64,000 nucleotides of DNA. Origin: Crenalkalicoccus roseus. GTDB taxonomy: Bacteria > Pseudomonadota > Alphaproteobacteria > Acetobacterales > Acetobacteraceae. A program made the translations under genes and the position numbers. Positions 25,865 through 35,547 of the stretch are shown here, piece by piece. Position 1 is the first letter of the stretch; the number at the start of each line of letters is the position of its first letter. The notes under the pieces were generated by a model. It was not told the origin of the DNA and did no database searches. It saw only the letters and a program-made list of their open reading frames with translations. The stretch is from NCBI RefSeq assembly GCF_004761865.1, contig NZ_SJDM01000007.1, positions 1 through 64,000 of the forward strand. Direction: 5' to 3'.

Positions 25865-27160
25865 ATGGACCGGCCGCTCCATGCCCTGACGGCCATCGAG
25901 GCCGCGGGGCAGATCAGGCGAGGGCGCCTCTCCTCCCTCGACTATGCCGAGGCGCTGCTGGCGCAGGCAGCCGCGCGCGAGCCGGTGCTGCGCGCCTTCG
26001 CGCATCTCGACGCTGGGGCGGTGCGTGCGCAGGCGAGGCGACGCGACGCGCAGGCGCCGGGCGGGCGCGGCGCGCTGCACGGCGTGCCGCTTGCCGTGAA
26101 GGACGTGATCGACACCGCCGACATGCCCACGACCTATGGCTCGCCGATCCATGCGGGGCACGTGCCGCGGCGCGACGCGGCGGTGGTGGCGCTGGCGCGG
26201 GCGGCGGGCGGCATCGTCTTCGGCAAGGCGGTGACGGCAGAGTTCGCCAACCGCGCACCGGGCCCCACCACCAATCCGCATGATCCGGAGCGCACGCCGG
26301 GCGGCTCCTCCTCCGGCTCGGCGGCGGCGGTCGGGGCCGGGATCGTGCCGCTCGCCCTCGGCACCCAGACCACCGCGAGCGTGATCCGCCCCGCCTCCTA
26401 TTGCGGGGTGCACGGCTTCAAGCCGAGCTGGGGCGAGATCAGCTATGCGGGCATACAGCTCACCGCAGCCAGCCTGGACACGGTCGGGCTCTATGCGCGC
26501 TCGGTCCCCGACCTCGCGCTGCTGCACGCGGTGCTGACCGCGACGCCCTTCCTCGCCCCCATGCCCGGCAATGTCGCAGCGCCGCGGATCGGCCTCTGCC
26601 GCACGCCCTTCGCGGATCAGGCGGAGCCCTGCGTGCACGCCTTGCTCGACGAGGCGGCGCGGGCGGCGGAGAAGGCCGGCGCGACGGTGGTGGAATGCGT
26701 GCTGCCGAGGCCGTTCGCGGGCCTCGCGGACGCGCATCGCTGGGTATCGGCCTGGGAGGGCGCGCGCAGCCTAGCCTTCGAGGCCACCCGCCACCGCGAC
26801 CGCCTCTCCGCCGACATCCTGGAGGGACGCATCCGCGACGGCGAGGCGTGCAGCGTCGAACTCTACCGCGCCTCCGCCAGGCTCGGCGAGCGCTGTCGTC
26901 TCGAAATGGACGCGCTGTTCGCCGAGTACGACGCGCTGATCACCCCGGCGGCGGCGGGGGAGGCGCCGAAGGGCCTCGCCTTCACCGGCAATGCCGTGTT
27001 CGGCGGCCTGTGGACGCTGCTGCACGTACCCTGCCTTTCCCTCCCCGGCGCCAGGGGGCCGGCGGGAATGCCGATCGGGCTGCAGCTCGTCGGTCCGCGC
27101 GGCGGCGACCGCCGCCTGCTGGAGCTTGCCGCCTGGCTGGAGCGCGCGGTGTTCGGCTGA
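25865..27160 (+). CDS. Amidase (amidase signature family)
   Basis: 431 residues. The Ser-cisSer-Lys triad is in place: Lys79 in GVPLAVKDVIDTADMP, the cis-Ser in PGGSSSGSAAAVGAG (145-159), and the nucleophile Ser172 in LGTQTTASVIRPASYCG. The last motif normally reads TxGSxxRPA; an Ala replaces the Gly before the Ser. The family hydrolyses amides, including those of urea derivatives, indoleacetamide, malonamate and Glu-tRNA-bound Gln. Not GatA, since GatC and GatB are absent. Likely partner of the LLM oxidoreductase upstream. Confidence 0.9.
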   Translation: MDRPLHALTAIEAAGQIRRGRLSSLDYAEALLAQAAAREPVLRAFAHLDAGAVRAQARRRDAQAPGGRGALHGVPLAVKDVIDTADMPTTYGSPIHAGHVPRRDAAVVALARAAGGIVFGKAVTAEFANRAPGPTTNPHDPERTPGGSSSGSAAAVGAGIVPLALGTQTTASVIRPASYCGVHGFKPSWGEISYAGIQLTAASLDTVGLYARSVPDLALLHAVLTATPFLAPMPGNVAAPRIGLCRTPFADQAEPCVHALLDEAARAAEKAGATVVECVLPRPFAGLADAHRWVSAWEGARSLAFEATRHRDRLSADILEGRIRDGEACSVELYRASARLGERCRLEMDALFAEYDALITPAAAGEAPKGLAFTGNAVFGGLWTLLHVPCLSLPGARGPAGMPIGLQLVGPRGGDRRLLELAAWLERAVFG

Positions 27161-27212
27161 GCGGGGCCTGCCCGTCGGGACGGAACCGCGCGCCACTTCG
27201 GCACGGAAGCCG

Positions 27213-28532
27213 TCATGCCGCAAGCCGGTCCATGCGGTCGCGCAGCCGGTACCAGCCGCCGACCAGGGGCAGGAACCAGGAGGGATCGCCCGAATAGAGC
27301 GGCCGTGTCGGAAAGGGCAGGCCGTCGAGCGCGAAGCGCTCGTTTGCCGCGCCCGCGACCTTCAGCGCCGCGTTGTGGCCGAGCCAGGTCGCCATGGCGA
27401 CGCCGTTGCCCTGACAGCCGGCGGCATAGTGGACGCCCTCCTGCACGCCGATATGCGGCAGCCAGTCGAAGGTGAAGGCGACGTTGCCGGTCCAGGCGTG
27501 GGTGATCCGCACTGAGCGCAGCTCGGGGAAGCATTCGGCCATGTAGCCGTGCAGGGCGGGGGCGGTGTCCTCCGCCGTCGCGGCGCGGAAGCTGGCCCGG
27601 CCGCCCCAGAGCACCCGCTTCCCGTCCGGGCTGGGACGGAAGTAGTTCAGCACCCGCTTGGTGTCGCTAATCACGCGCCGCCCGGGAAACAGGCGGTCGA
27701 TCATCCCCTCCGGCAGCTCCTCGGTGGCGATGATATAGGAGTTGAGCGGGATCAGCCGCCGCGCCAGCCAGGGCAGGGCCGTGCCGCGCGGATCGAGGGT
27801 GTAGCCGTTGGTCGCCACCAGCACGGCGTCGGCGCGAAGCTCGCCGCGCTCCGTGCGCAGGCGGAAGCCGCTGCCTTCGGGCGCGATGCCCCGCACGCGC
27901 ACCTGGTCCACCAGCGTCGCGCCGGCGCGCTCCGCCGCCGCGGCCAGCCCGCGCGCGTACTTGCCGGGATGCAGGCTGCCGGTGGCGGCGACCTTCATGC
28001 CGCCGTGGTAGTGGTCGCTGCCCAGCACCTCGCGCTGGCGGGATCTCGGCACCATCTCGGTCGGCATGCCAGTGATCTCGGCCAGGTATTCCGCGCGCGC
28101 GGCCAGCGCGTCGTAGTGTCGCCGCGACCAGGCGGCGGTGAAGCGGCCGCAGCGGACATAGTCGCAGGCGATGCCCTCGCGGGCGATGGTCTCCTCGAGA
28201 AAGGGGAAGCTCGCCGCGGCGGCGAGCACGATCTGCCGTGCGCGCTCCCTGCCGAAGGCGCGCTCCAGCCCCGCCACGGGCACCTTCAGCCCGCCCGAGA
28301 CGTGCCCGCCATTGCGCGAGGAGGCGCCCCAGCCGATCCGCTCCGCGTCCAGCACCGCCACCTCGTGGCCGAGGCGGCGCAGCGTCAGTGCCGCGGAGAG
28401 CCCGGCATAGCCGCCGCCGACGACGGCGACGCCGGTGCGGTCGGGCAGGGGGGCGTCGCGGTCCGGCGGTTCCGCCGCCTCCCACCACCAGGGACGTGCC
28501 TTGAAGTCAGGGGCGAAGAGGGGGTGGGACAT
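27213..28532 (-). CDS. FAD-dependent oxidoreductase (DAO family, PuuB-like)
   Basis: 439 residues. FAD-binding GVAVVGGGYAGLSAALTLRR is at 34-53 and WGASSRNGGHVSGG at 68-81, the latter typical of gamma-glutamylputrescine oxidase and related amine oxidases (PuuB/OrdL type). The C-terminal flavin-contact region reads VHYAAGCQGNGVAMATWLGH. It oxidises a secondary amine or amino acid to an imine, which hydrolyses to an aldehyde plus amine, with oxygen as acceptor. Convergent with the amidase gene, divergent from the aldolase gene. Confidence 0.87.
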   Translation of the reverse strand: MSHPLFAPDFKARPWWWEAAEPPDRDAPLPDRTGVAVVGGGYAGLSAALTLRRLGHEVAVLDAERIGWGASSRNGGHVSGGLKVPVAGLERAFGRERARQIVLAAAASFPFLEETIAREGIACDYVRCGRFTAAWSRRHYDALAARAEYLAEITGMPTEMVPRSRQREVLGSDHYHGGMKVAATGSLHPGKYARGLAAAAERAGATLVDQVRVRGIAPEGSGFRLRTERGELRADAVLVATNGYTLDPRGTALPWLARRLIPLNSYIIATEELPEGMIDRLFPGRRVISDTKRVLNYFRPSPDGKRVLWGGRASFRAATAEDTAPALHGYMAECFPELRSVRITHAWTGNVAFTFDWLPHIGVQEGVHYAAGCQGNGVAMATWLGHNAALKVAGAANERFALDGLPFPTRPLYSGDPSWFLPLVGGWYRLRDRMDRLAA

Positions 28533-28690
28533 CGGGCCTCCCGTCGGGCGTTCCGGTCGTGTTTTGCGCCAGCCTCACGCGGAGCGTCGCGCCCCGCAAG
28601 GGGGTGGCCGCGCTGGCACGGCGCGGTAGCATGCCGGGGGTGCGGGAGCGGCCGGTCCGGGCCCTCCGCCGCGAATGGGAGGCGTTTGCG

Positions 28691-29497
28691 ATGCGCATCT
28701 TCACCTCCGGTCCGCATGTCGGTCCCGGCCTGCCGCCGCCGCCGGTCCGGCCCGATCCGAGCCGCGTGCCGGAGGAGCGCGAGATCCGCGAGGATCTCGC
28801 CGCCGCCTACCGGCTGCTCGCCCTGTTCGGGATGACCGACCTGGTGTTCACCCACCTCTCCGCGCGGCTGCCGGGGCCGGGGCATCGCTTCCTGGTCAAC
28901 CCCTATGGCCTGCTGTTCGAGGAGGTCACCGCCTCCTCCCTGGTGGTGGTGGATGCCGCGGGGGCACCGGCGCAGCCGACCGCTTGGCCGGTGAACCCGG
29001 CCGGCTTCGTCATCCACTCCGCCGTGCATCTCGGCCGCGCGGACGCGATGTGCGTGATGCACACCCACACCCTCGCCGGCATGGCGGTCGCGGCGCAGGA
29101 AGGCGGGCTGCTGCCGCTGAACCAGATCTCCATGGAGTTCGAGGGGCGCGTCGCCTGGCACGACTACGAGGGCATCGCCGCGGACGACAACCTCTCGGAG
29201 CGCGAGCGGCTGGTGCGCGACCTCGGCGACAGGCCCTGCATGGTGCTGCGCCACCACGGCCTGCTGACGGTCGGAGGCAGCGTCGCCGAGGCCTTCTACT
29301 GGATGTACTATCTGGAGCAGGCCTGCCGCATCCAGCTTGCCGCCCAGGCCTCCGGCGCGCCGCTCGCCCTGCCCTCGCGGGCGACGGTGGAGCGGGCTCG
29401 GGCGCAGTTCGATGCCGAGGAGGGGCCGCGAGGCTGGCTGCCCTGGCAGGCGCTGCGCCGCAAGCTCGACCGCGAGCAGCCGGACTACAGGGCATGA
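28691..29497 (+). CDS. Class II aldolase/adducin family protein
   Basis: 268 residues from ATG at 28691 with GGGAGG 9 bases before it; longer upstream frame rejected. The zinc-dependent class II aldolase fold shows LFGMTDLVFTHLSARLPGPG near 47-66, the metal ligands in MHTHTLAGMAV, and LRHHGLLTVGGSVAEAFYWM. Members include fuculose-phosphate aldolase, ribulose-phosphate epimerases and many proteins whose substrate is not known. It may process a product of the neighbouring oxidase. Confidence 0.87.
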   Translation: MRIFTSGPHVGPGLPPPPVRPDPSRVPEEREIREDLAAAYRLLALFGMTDLVFTHLSARLPGPGHRFLVNPYGLLFEEVTASSLVVVDAAGAPAQPTAWPVNPAGFVIHSAVHLGRADAMCVMHTHTLAGMAVAAQEGGLLPLNQISMEFEGRVAWHDYEGIAADDNLSERERLVRDLGDRPCMVLRHHGLLTVGGSVAEAFYWMYYLEQACRIQLAAQASGAPLALPSRATVERARAQFDAEEGPRGWLPWQALRRKLDREQPDYRA

Positions 29498-29531
29498 TGC
29501 CCGCTTCCCGCGCCGGCGCCGACGAAGTGTG

Positions 29532-29537
29532 TTGACG
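29532..29537 (+). promoter_or_regulatory. Possible -35 element (TTGACG) before the peptide-type ABC operon
   Basis: TTGACG lies 137 bases upstream of the first permease start, in the only gap (29498-29673) before the six-gene operon. Seventeen bases later the sequence reads GAGGCT, a weak -10. The assignment rests on the -35 match and position. Confidence 0.25.
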
Positions 29538-29673
29538 TTTCGCGGCGCGCGGGCGAGGCTGCCGCGAGCCGCGGGAACCCTTGCGGGAGGCGGGTTTCCG
29601 GCCGCATCGCGCCGCTCCGGCGCGGCGGTGCCGCATGGCCGCGGCAGGGACGAAGGAGGACGACCGCACCGCG

Positions 29674-30615
29674 ATGCTCCGCCATGCGCTGCACCGCCTG
29701 CTGCTGGCCATTCCCGTCCTGTTCGGCGTGCTCCTGATCGGCTTCCTGCTGATGCAGGTGGTGCCGACCGATGCCGCGGTGGTGCGTGCGGGCCCGACGG
29801 CGACCCCGGACGTGATCGAGGCGATCCGCCGCGACCTCGGCCTGGATCGGCCCCTCTACGTGCAGTTCGGCCTGTATCTGTGGCGGCTGGCGCATGGGGA
29901 TCTCGGCGTCTCCATCATCAACAACGTGCCGGTGACGCAGGAACTGGCGGCGACGATCGGCCCGACGCTCGAGTTGATGGCGGCGAGCCTGATCTGGGCG
30001 ATCCCGCTCGGCATCCTGCTCGGCACTGTCGCCGCCTATTACCGCGGCTCGGTCGCGGACCGGCTGATCATGGCCTTCTCGGTGGCGGGCGTGTCGGTGC
30101 CGGTGTTCTTCGTCGGCTTGGTGCTGATCTGGTTCGTCGGCTTCAAGTGGCAGCTCCTGCCCTTCACCGGCCGCGGTGGGCCACTGTGGACGGCGGATGG
30201 GCTGCGGGCGATCATCCTGCCCGCGCTGACGCTCGGCGGCGTCTTCGTCGGGCCGGTGGCACGCATGACGCGCACCTCGGTGCTCGACGTGCTCTCGGCC
30301 GATCACGTGCGCACGGCTCGCGCTAAGGGGCTGAGCGAGCGGCTGGTGGTGCTGCACCACGCGCTGCGCAACGCGCTGATTCCGGTGGTCACCCTGGTCG
30401 GGCTGCAGATCGGCTTCCTGCTCGGCGGCGCGGTGGTGACGGAGACCGTCTTTTCCTGGCCCGGCGTGGGGCGGCTTGCCGTGGGCGCGATCTTGTCGTC
30501 CGACCTGCCAATGGCGCAGGGGGCGATCATCGTGCTGTCGCTCGGCTTCATTGTCGTCAACCTGCTGGTGGACGTGCTCTACGCGGGTCTTGATCCCAGG
30601 GTTCGCGCCGCATGA
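29674..30615 (+). CDS. Peptide/opine-type ABC transporter permease (DppB-like)
   Basis: 313 residues from ATG at 29674. It starts directly with the amphipathic LRHALHRLLLAIPVLFGVLL typical of DppB/OppB; an in-frame ATG at 29635 is the alternative. The conserved PTDAAVVRAGPTATPDVIEA loop, QLLPFTGRGG, and the EAA motif in AKGLSERLVVLHHALRNALI are visible, with six membrane segments. With the DppC-like partner it forms the channel. The next gene starts inside this one's last codons (4-base overlap). Confidence 0.9.
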   Translation: MLRHALHRLLLAIPVLFGVLLIGFLLMQVVPTDAAVVRAGPTATPDVIEAIRRDLGLDRPLYVQFGLYLWRLAHGDLGVSIINNVPVTQELAATIGPTLELMAASLIWAIPLGILLGTVAAYYRGSVADRLIMAFSVAGVSVPVFFVGLVLIWFVGFKWQLLPFTGRGGPLWTADGLRAIILPALTLGGVFVGPVARMTRTSVLDVLSADHVRTARAKGLSERLVVLHHALRNALIPVVTLVGLQIGFLLGGAVVTETVFSWPGVGRLAVGAILSSDLPMAQGAIIVLSLGFIVVNLLVDVLYAGLDPRVRAA

Positions 30616-31493
30616 GCGCCACCACCGCACAGCCCGCCGCCGAGGTCAGGCCGCCAAGGCGGGCCGGCCTGCTGCGGCGCCTGCTGCGCGACCCTGGCGC
30701 CGCCGTGGCCCTCGTCTTTGCCGTGCTGATCGTACTGGCCGCGGTGTTCGCGCCGCTGCTGGCGCCGACCGATCCCTACGACAACGACCTCTCCCTCGCC
30801 ATGCAGCCGCCAGGGAGCCCCGGCCTTCCGCTCGGCGCCGACAGCCAGGGGCGAGACATGATCACCCGCCTGCTCTACGGGCTGCGTGTCTCGCTGCTGA
30901 TGGGCGTGGCAGCGGTGGCGTTCGGGGGCAGCATCGGCGCCCTGCTCGGCTTCCTCGCCGCCTTCTACCAGCGCTGGCTGGACGGGCCGATCATGCGGCT
31001 GATGGACATGATGCTGTCCTTCCCGGCCATCCTGGTTGGGCTGGCCATCGCCGCCATCTTCGGGCCGGGCATCTTCTCGGTCGTGCTGGCGCTCTCCATC
31101 GCTACGGTGCCGCTGATGGCGCGCATCGCCCGCAGCAGCGCGCTGGTGGTGATGCGCCTCGACTACATCGAGGCGGCGCGGGCCACGGGCATGACCGATT
31201 TCCGGCTGATCTGGCGCCACCTCGCGCCCAACTGCCTCTCGGCCATCTTCGTGTTCGGCACGCTGCGCTTCGGACAGGTGATCCTGCTGGGCTCAGCCCT
31301 GTCCTTCCTCGGACTCGGCGCGCAGCCGCCGACCCCGGAGCTCGGCGCCATGGCCAGCGAGGGGCGGAACTTCCTGTTCTTCGCGCCGCACATCGCGGTG
31401 ATCCCCTGCGTGGTGATCTTCGCCATCGTCCTCGCCTTCAACGTGCTGGGGGACGCGCTGCGCGACGCGCTCGACCCGAGGCTTCGCGTCTAG
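30612..31493 (+). CDS. Peptide/opine-type ABC transporter permease (DppC-like)
   Basis: 293 residues, six membrane segments, with the N-terminal OppC extension. Marks: LGADSQGRDMITRLLYGLRV near 76-95 and the coupling EAA loop EAARATGMTDFRLIWRHLAP followed by the SALSFLGLGAQPPTPELGAM block. The ATG overlaps the DppB-like stop (ATGA). The receptor gene follows after 24 bases. Confidence 0.92.
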   Translation: MSATTAQPAAEVRPPRRAGLLRRLLRDPGAAVALVFAVLIVLAAVFAPLLAPTDPYDNDLSLAMQPPGSPGLPLGADSQGRDMITRLLYGLRVSLLMGVAAVAFGGSIGALLGFLAAFYQRWLDGPIMRLMDMMLSFPAILVGLAIAAIFGPGIFSVVLALSIATVPLMARIARSSALVVMRLDYIEAARATGMTDFRLIWRHLAPNCLSAIFVFGTLRFGQVILLGSALSFLGLGAQPPTPELGAMASEGRNFLFFAPHIAVIPCVVIFAIVLAFNVLGDALRDALDPRLRV

Positions 31494-31517
31494 AACAATG
31501 ATCCGGGAGACCAGGAC

Positions 31518-33110
31518 ATGAAGAGGATGCTGGGCGCCGCGCTGCTGGCGCTCTCCGTCGCGGCGCCGGTCGCCGACACCTGGGCGCAGCCCGCGCCCCG
31601 GAACACGCTGGTGATCCTGCGCGAGATCGACGCCGACCGCTTCGATCCGCACCGCACCACCGCGCGCAGCGCCGGCGAGAGCCTCTACATGATGAGCGAC
31701 ACGCTCGTCTCCCTCGATTTCGACATGCGGACCATCCGCCCCGGCCTCGCCGAACGGTGGGACGTCAGCGAGGACGGCAGGCTCTACACCTTCCACCTGC
31801 GGCGCGACGTCACCTTCTGCGACGGCCGCCCGATGACCGCGCAGGACGTCGTCTACTCCATCAACCGGTGGATCGACCCCGCCACGCGCAGCCCGGTGCG
31901 CTGGCGCGCCGGCCCGGTGAAGGAGGTGCGCGCGAAGGACGATCACACCGTCGAGTACGAGCTGAACGAGCCCTTTGGAGAGCTGCTCTACCAGCTCACC
32001 CTGTTCTTCGCCTCGGTCGTGGACCGCAACGCGGTGGAGCGGCTTGGCGATAACTTCGGTGTGCAGGGCTTCAACGGCACTGGCCCCTATTGCTGGGTAA
32101 GCTGGACGCCGCGGCAGGAGCTGGTGCTGCAGCGCCACCCGAACTACAGCTGGGGACCGCCGATCTACCAGAACCCGCGGCCGCAGGTGGAGCGCGTGAT
32201 CTGGCGCATCGTGCCGGAGAGCCAGACCCGCATCGCCGCGCTGCAGACCGGCCAGGCCGACATCACGCAGTACATCCCGCACATCGCCATCCCGCAGATG
32301 CGGCAGATGCCGAATGTGCGCATGTCCACCCAGGAGAACTATTTCTGGGACTATTTCCTCGGCTTCAAGGTGGACAAGCCGGTGGTGAGCGACCCGGCGA
32401 TCCGCCGCGCCGTGAACCAGGCCGTGAACCGCGAGGCGATCGTGCGGGCCGTGTTCTTCGGCCAGGCACAGCCCGCCGACGCCTATCTCAACCCCAATGT
32501 CGAGGGTTTCGACGCGGAGGCGGCGAAGCTCGTTCCCCGCTTCGACCCCGATGCGGCCCGGCGCACCCTGGATGAGGCCGGCTGGCGCATGGGGCCCGAC
32601 AATGTGCGGGTGAAGGACGGCCAGCGGGCCAGCTTCCTGGTCTACGCCATCAACACCCAGATCGCGCGCCAGAGCCTGGAGGCGATCCAGGCGGATCTTC
32701 GCCGCGTCGGCATCGAGATGCGCATCCAGCTCTGGGACGCGACAGTGGGATGGGGCAGGCTGGCGACTCAGGAGTTCGACGCCTTCACCATGTCCTACCC
32801 TTACGTGACCGCGACGGACGCCTTCTCGCTGTATTTCGACAGCCAGAACAGGCCGACACCGAACCGCATGAACTGGGCCGATCCGGCGACCGACGAGGCG
32901 CTGCGCAAGGCGCGGACGGCCGTGGACCCGGAGGTGCGCCAGCGCGCCATCGCCGAGGCGCAGCGCATCATCGCCAGCAACTACGTGTGGCTGCCGATCG
33001 CGCGCGACCAGATATGGGTGGCCTCCTCGCAGCGCGTGGAGGGCGTGCGCGCGCACGGCATCTACGGCGTCGGGCTCTACAAGGGGCTCGACATCCGGCT
33101 GACGCGCTAA
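31518..33110 (+). CDS. ABC transporter substrate-binding protein, family 5 (DppA-like)
   Basis: 530 residues. A signal peptide (residues 1-23, ending TWA before Gln) leads to the periplasm. The family 5 pattern is clear: GLAERWDVSEDGRLYTFHLR near 75-94, GRPMTAQDVVYSINRWIDP, QGFNGTGPYCW, and DPAIRRAVNQAVNREAIV. Such receptors bind di- and oligopeptides, opines, nickel chelates, glutathione or other amide compounds. The ligand is unknown, but the amidohydrolase encoded 14 bases downstream within the same operon probably acts on it after import. Confidence 0.9.
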   Translation: MKRMLGAALLALSVAAPVADTWAQPAPRNTLVILREIDADRFDPHRTTARSAGESLYMMSDTLVSLDFDMRTIRPGLAERWDVSEDGRLYTFHLRRDVTFCDGRPMTAQDVVYSINRWIDPATRSPVRWRAGPVKEVRAKDDHTVEYELNEPFGELLYQLTLFFASVVDRNAVERLGDNFGVQGFNGTGPYCWVSWTPRQELVLQRHPNYSWGPPIYQNPRPQVERVIWRIVPESQTRIAALQTGQADITQYIPHIAIPQMRQMPNVRMSTQENYFWDYFLGFKVDKPVVSDPAIRRAVNQAVNREAIVRAVFFGQAQPADAYLNPNVEGFDAEAAKLVPRFDPDAARRTLDEAGWRMGPDNVRVKDGQRASFLVYAINTQIARQSLEAIQADLRRVGIEMRIQLWDATVGWGRLATQEFDAFTMSYPYVTATDAFSLYFDSQNRPTPNRMNWADPATDEALRKARTAVDPEVRQRAIAEAQRIIASNYVWLPIARDQIWVASSQRVEGVRAHGIYGVGLYKGLDIRLTR

Positions 33111-33124
33111 GGAGGGGGGGTGAC

Positions 33125-34558
33125 ATGGCGGCCACCGTCATACGCAACGCCGATGTCGTCCTGGCCTGGGACGGGGCGGCCGGGCAGCATGTCTACCTGA
33201 CTGGCGCCGACCTCGCCTTCGAGGACGGGAAGCTCACCTTCGTCGGGCGCGGCTACGGCGGCCCGGCGGGGGAGGAGATCCCGGGCGCCGGCCTCATGGT
33301 CATGCCTGGCCTGGTCAACATCCACTCCCATCCCTCGAGCGAGCCCCTGAACAAGGGCTTCACCGACGAGGTGGGCACGCCCGGCCTCTACAATTCCTCA
33401 CTCTACGAGTACCTGCCGATCTTCCGCCCGGATCCGGAAGCGGTGCATGACTGCGTGCGGGTGGCGCTGAGCGAGCTTCTGCTCTCCGGCGTCACTACGG
33501 TGGCGGACCTTTCCGTGGCGCATCCCGGCTGGCTCGACCTGCTGGCGGAAAGCGGCATGCGGGTCTGCGTCGCGCCGATGTTCCGTTCCGCGCGCTGGTT
33601 CACGCGGAACGGCCATGTGGTCGAATATGCCTGGGACGAGAAGGCGGGCGAGAAGGCGATGGCGGAGGCCTTCTCCCTGGTCGAACGCGCCGAGCAGCAC
33701 CCGTGCGGACGCCTGTTCGGCATGGCGGTGCCGGCGCAGATAGACACCTGCACGCCCCAGCTCCTGAAGGACAGCCGCGACGAGGCACGGCGCCGGGGCC
33801 TGTCCTGGCAGATCCACGCCGCGCAGTCCGTCGTGGAGTTCCACGAGATCACGCGCCGCCACGGCTTCACCCCGATCGGCTGGCTGCACGAGCAGGGGCT
33901 GCTGGACAGCCGCGCCATCATCGGCCACGGCATCTTCCTCGACCACCACCCCTCCACGCCCTGGCACACCGACCGCGACCTTGTGATCCTGGCGGAGACC
34001 GGCACCACCGTCGCCCATTGCCCGACGGTCTTCGCCCGCCGCGGCATCACCATGAAGCATTTCGGCAGGTACAGGCGCGCCGGGGTGAACATGGGCGTCG
34101 GCACCGACACCTATCCGCACAACATGCTCGATGAGATGCGGCTTGCCGCCTATCTCGCGCGCACGCAGGCCAACGATCCGCGCAGCCTGACCACGACCGA
34201 GCTGTTCGAGGCGGCGACCGTCGGTGGCGCCAAGGCGCTCGGGCGCGACGACATCGGCCGCCTCGCGCCGGGATGCCGCGCCGATTTCGTGCTGGTGGAC
34301 ATCACCCACCCGATGATGCGCCCCGCCCGCGACCCGGTGCGCTCGCTCATCTACGCCGCGGGCGACCGGGCGCTGAAGGCGGTCTATGTGGACGGGCGGA
34401 AGGTCGTCGAGGATGGCGAGGTGCTGACCATGGATTACCGCGCCGCCGCTGCGCATCTGCACGAGGCGCAGAAGCGCGTCGCCGCCCGGGTGCCGGAGCT
34501 CGACTGGGCGCACCGCCCGGTCGAGAAGATCGCGCCGCCGAGCTTCCTCTGGCGCTGA
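33125..34558 (+). CDS. Amidohydrolase family protein (TrzA/AtzB/SsnA-like)
   Basis: 477 residues, from ATG at 33125 behind a GGAGGGGGGG ribosome site. The metal-dependent amidohydrolase barrel shows the first ligands in NIHSHP (His67, His69), then [24 protein letters not shown] and the catalytic Asp in [16 protein letters not shown]. This set fits the chlorohydrolase/deaminase branch, which removes amino, chloro or alkylamine groups from triazines, purines and pyrimidines. It lies between the receptor and the two ATPase genes of an ABC importer, with its stop overlapping the next start (TGATG), so its substrate is very likely the imported compound. Confidence 0.9.
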   Translation: MAATVIRNADVVLAWDGAAGQHVYLTGADLAFEDGKLTFVGRGYGGPAGEEIPGAGLMVMPGLVNIHSHPSSEPLNKGFTDEVGTPGLYNSSLYEYLPIFRPDPEAVHDCVRVALSELLLSGVTTVADLSVAHPGWLDLLAESGMRVCVAPMFRSARWFTRNGHVVEYAWDEKAGEKAMAEAFSLVERAEQHPCGRLFGMAVPAQIDTCTPQLLKDSRDEARRRGLSWQIHAAQSVVEFHEITRRHGFTPIGWLHEQGLLDSRAIIGHGIFLDHHPSTPWHTDRDLVILAETGTTVAHCPTVFARRGITMKHFGRYRRAGVNMGVGTDTYPHNMLDEMRLAAYLARTQANDPRSLTTTELFEAATVGGAKALGRDDIGRLAPGCRADFVLVDITHPMMRPARDPVRSLIYAAGDRALKAVYVDGRKVVEDGEVLTMDYRAAAAHLHEAQKRVAARVPELDWAHRPVEKIAPPSFLWR

Positions 34559-35547
34559 TGCGGGAGCCGCTTCTCCGCATCGAGGGCCTGAGGACGGTCT
34601 TCCGCATTCCGGGCGGCGAGTTCGCCGCCGTGGACGGGGTGGATCTCGAGGTGCCGCGCGGCCGCACCCTCGGCGTGGTCGGGGAGAGCGGCTGCGGCAA
34701 GTCCGTTCTCTCGCTTTCCGTCATGCGCCTGGTGCCGCCGCCCGGGCGCGTCGCCGCGGGCCATGTGTGGCTTGAGGGGCGCGACCTGCTCGCCCTGCCG
34801 ATGGAGCAGATGCGCCAGGTGCGCGGCAGCCGGGTGGCGATGATCTTCCAGGAGCCGATGACCTCGCTGAACCCGGTGCACAGCGTGGGCGCGCAGATCG
34901 TCGAGGCGATGCGCGCGCACGACCCCGGCGCCTCCGCAGCCGCGCTGAAGGAGCGGGCGATCGAGGCGCTGCGGCGCGTGCGCATACCGGCACCCGAACG
35001 CCGCTTCGAGGAGTATCCGCACCAGCTTTCGGGCGGGATGCGCCAGCGGGTCATGATCGCGATGGCCCTCGCCTGCAGCCCGCGCCTGCTGATCGCCGAC
35101 GAGCCGACCACGGCGCTCGACGTCACCGTGCAGGCGCAGATCCTCGACCTGCTGCGCGAGTTGCAGGCGGAAACCGGCATGTCCATCATCCTCATCACCC
35201 ATGATCTCGGCGTGGTGGCCGAGATGGCGGACGAGGTCGCGGTGATGTATGCCGGCCGCGTGGTCGAGCGTGCCGCCGCCCGGGCGCTGTTCGAGGACCC
35301 GCAGCACCCCTACACCCTCGGCCTGCTCGGCTCCGTGCCGCGGCTCGACGAGGAGCGGGAGCGGCTGCTGGCGATCGAGGGCGTGGTCCCGCCACCCTTC
35401 GCCCTGCCGAAAGGGTGCCGCTTCCATCCGCGCTGCCCCTTCGCCATCGAGGCCTGCCGCATGGCTCCGCCCGCCCTGGAGGAGATCGCGCCCGGCCATC
35501 TCGCCGCCTGCATCCGCGCACCCGTCGAACAGTCGGTGGCGGCATGA
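34558..35547 (+). CDS. Peptide-type ABC transporter ATP-binding protein (DppD-like)
   Basis: 329 residues. Walker [12 protein letters not shown], signature [15 protein letters not shown], Walker [14 protein letters not shown] and the switch His in [14 protein letters not shown] are all present. The C-terminal oligopeptide-transporter domain keeps the Cys pattern [14 protein letters not shown] that ligates an iron-sulfur cluster in DppD/OppD proteins. Its ATG overlaps the amidohydrolase stop, and its own stop overlaps the next start. Confidence 0.93.
   Translation: MREPLLRIEGLRTVFRIPGGEFAAVDGVDLEVPRGRTLGVVGESGCGKSVLSLSVMRLVPPPGRVAAGHVWLEGRDLLALPMEQMRQVRGSRVAMIFQEPMTSLNPVHSVGAQIVEAMRAHDPGASAAALKERAIEALRRVRIPAPERRFEEYPHQLSGGMRQRVMIAMALACSPRLLIADEPTTALDVTVQAQILDLLRELQAETGMSIILITHDLGVVAEMADEVAVMYAGRVVERAAARALFEDPQHPYTLGLLGSVPRLDEERERLLAIEGVVPPPFALPKGCRFHPRCPFAIEACRMAPPALEEIAPGHLAACIRAPVEQSVAA

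Noticed and set aside
25865-27160. GatA subunit of the tRNA amidotransferase
   Set aside because: Amidase signature is present, but no gatC or gatB neighbours, and the nucleophile motif (TTASVIRPA) differs from GatA.
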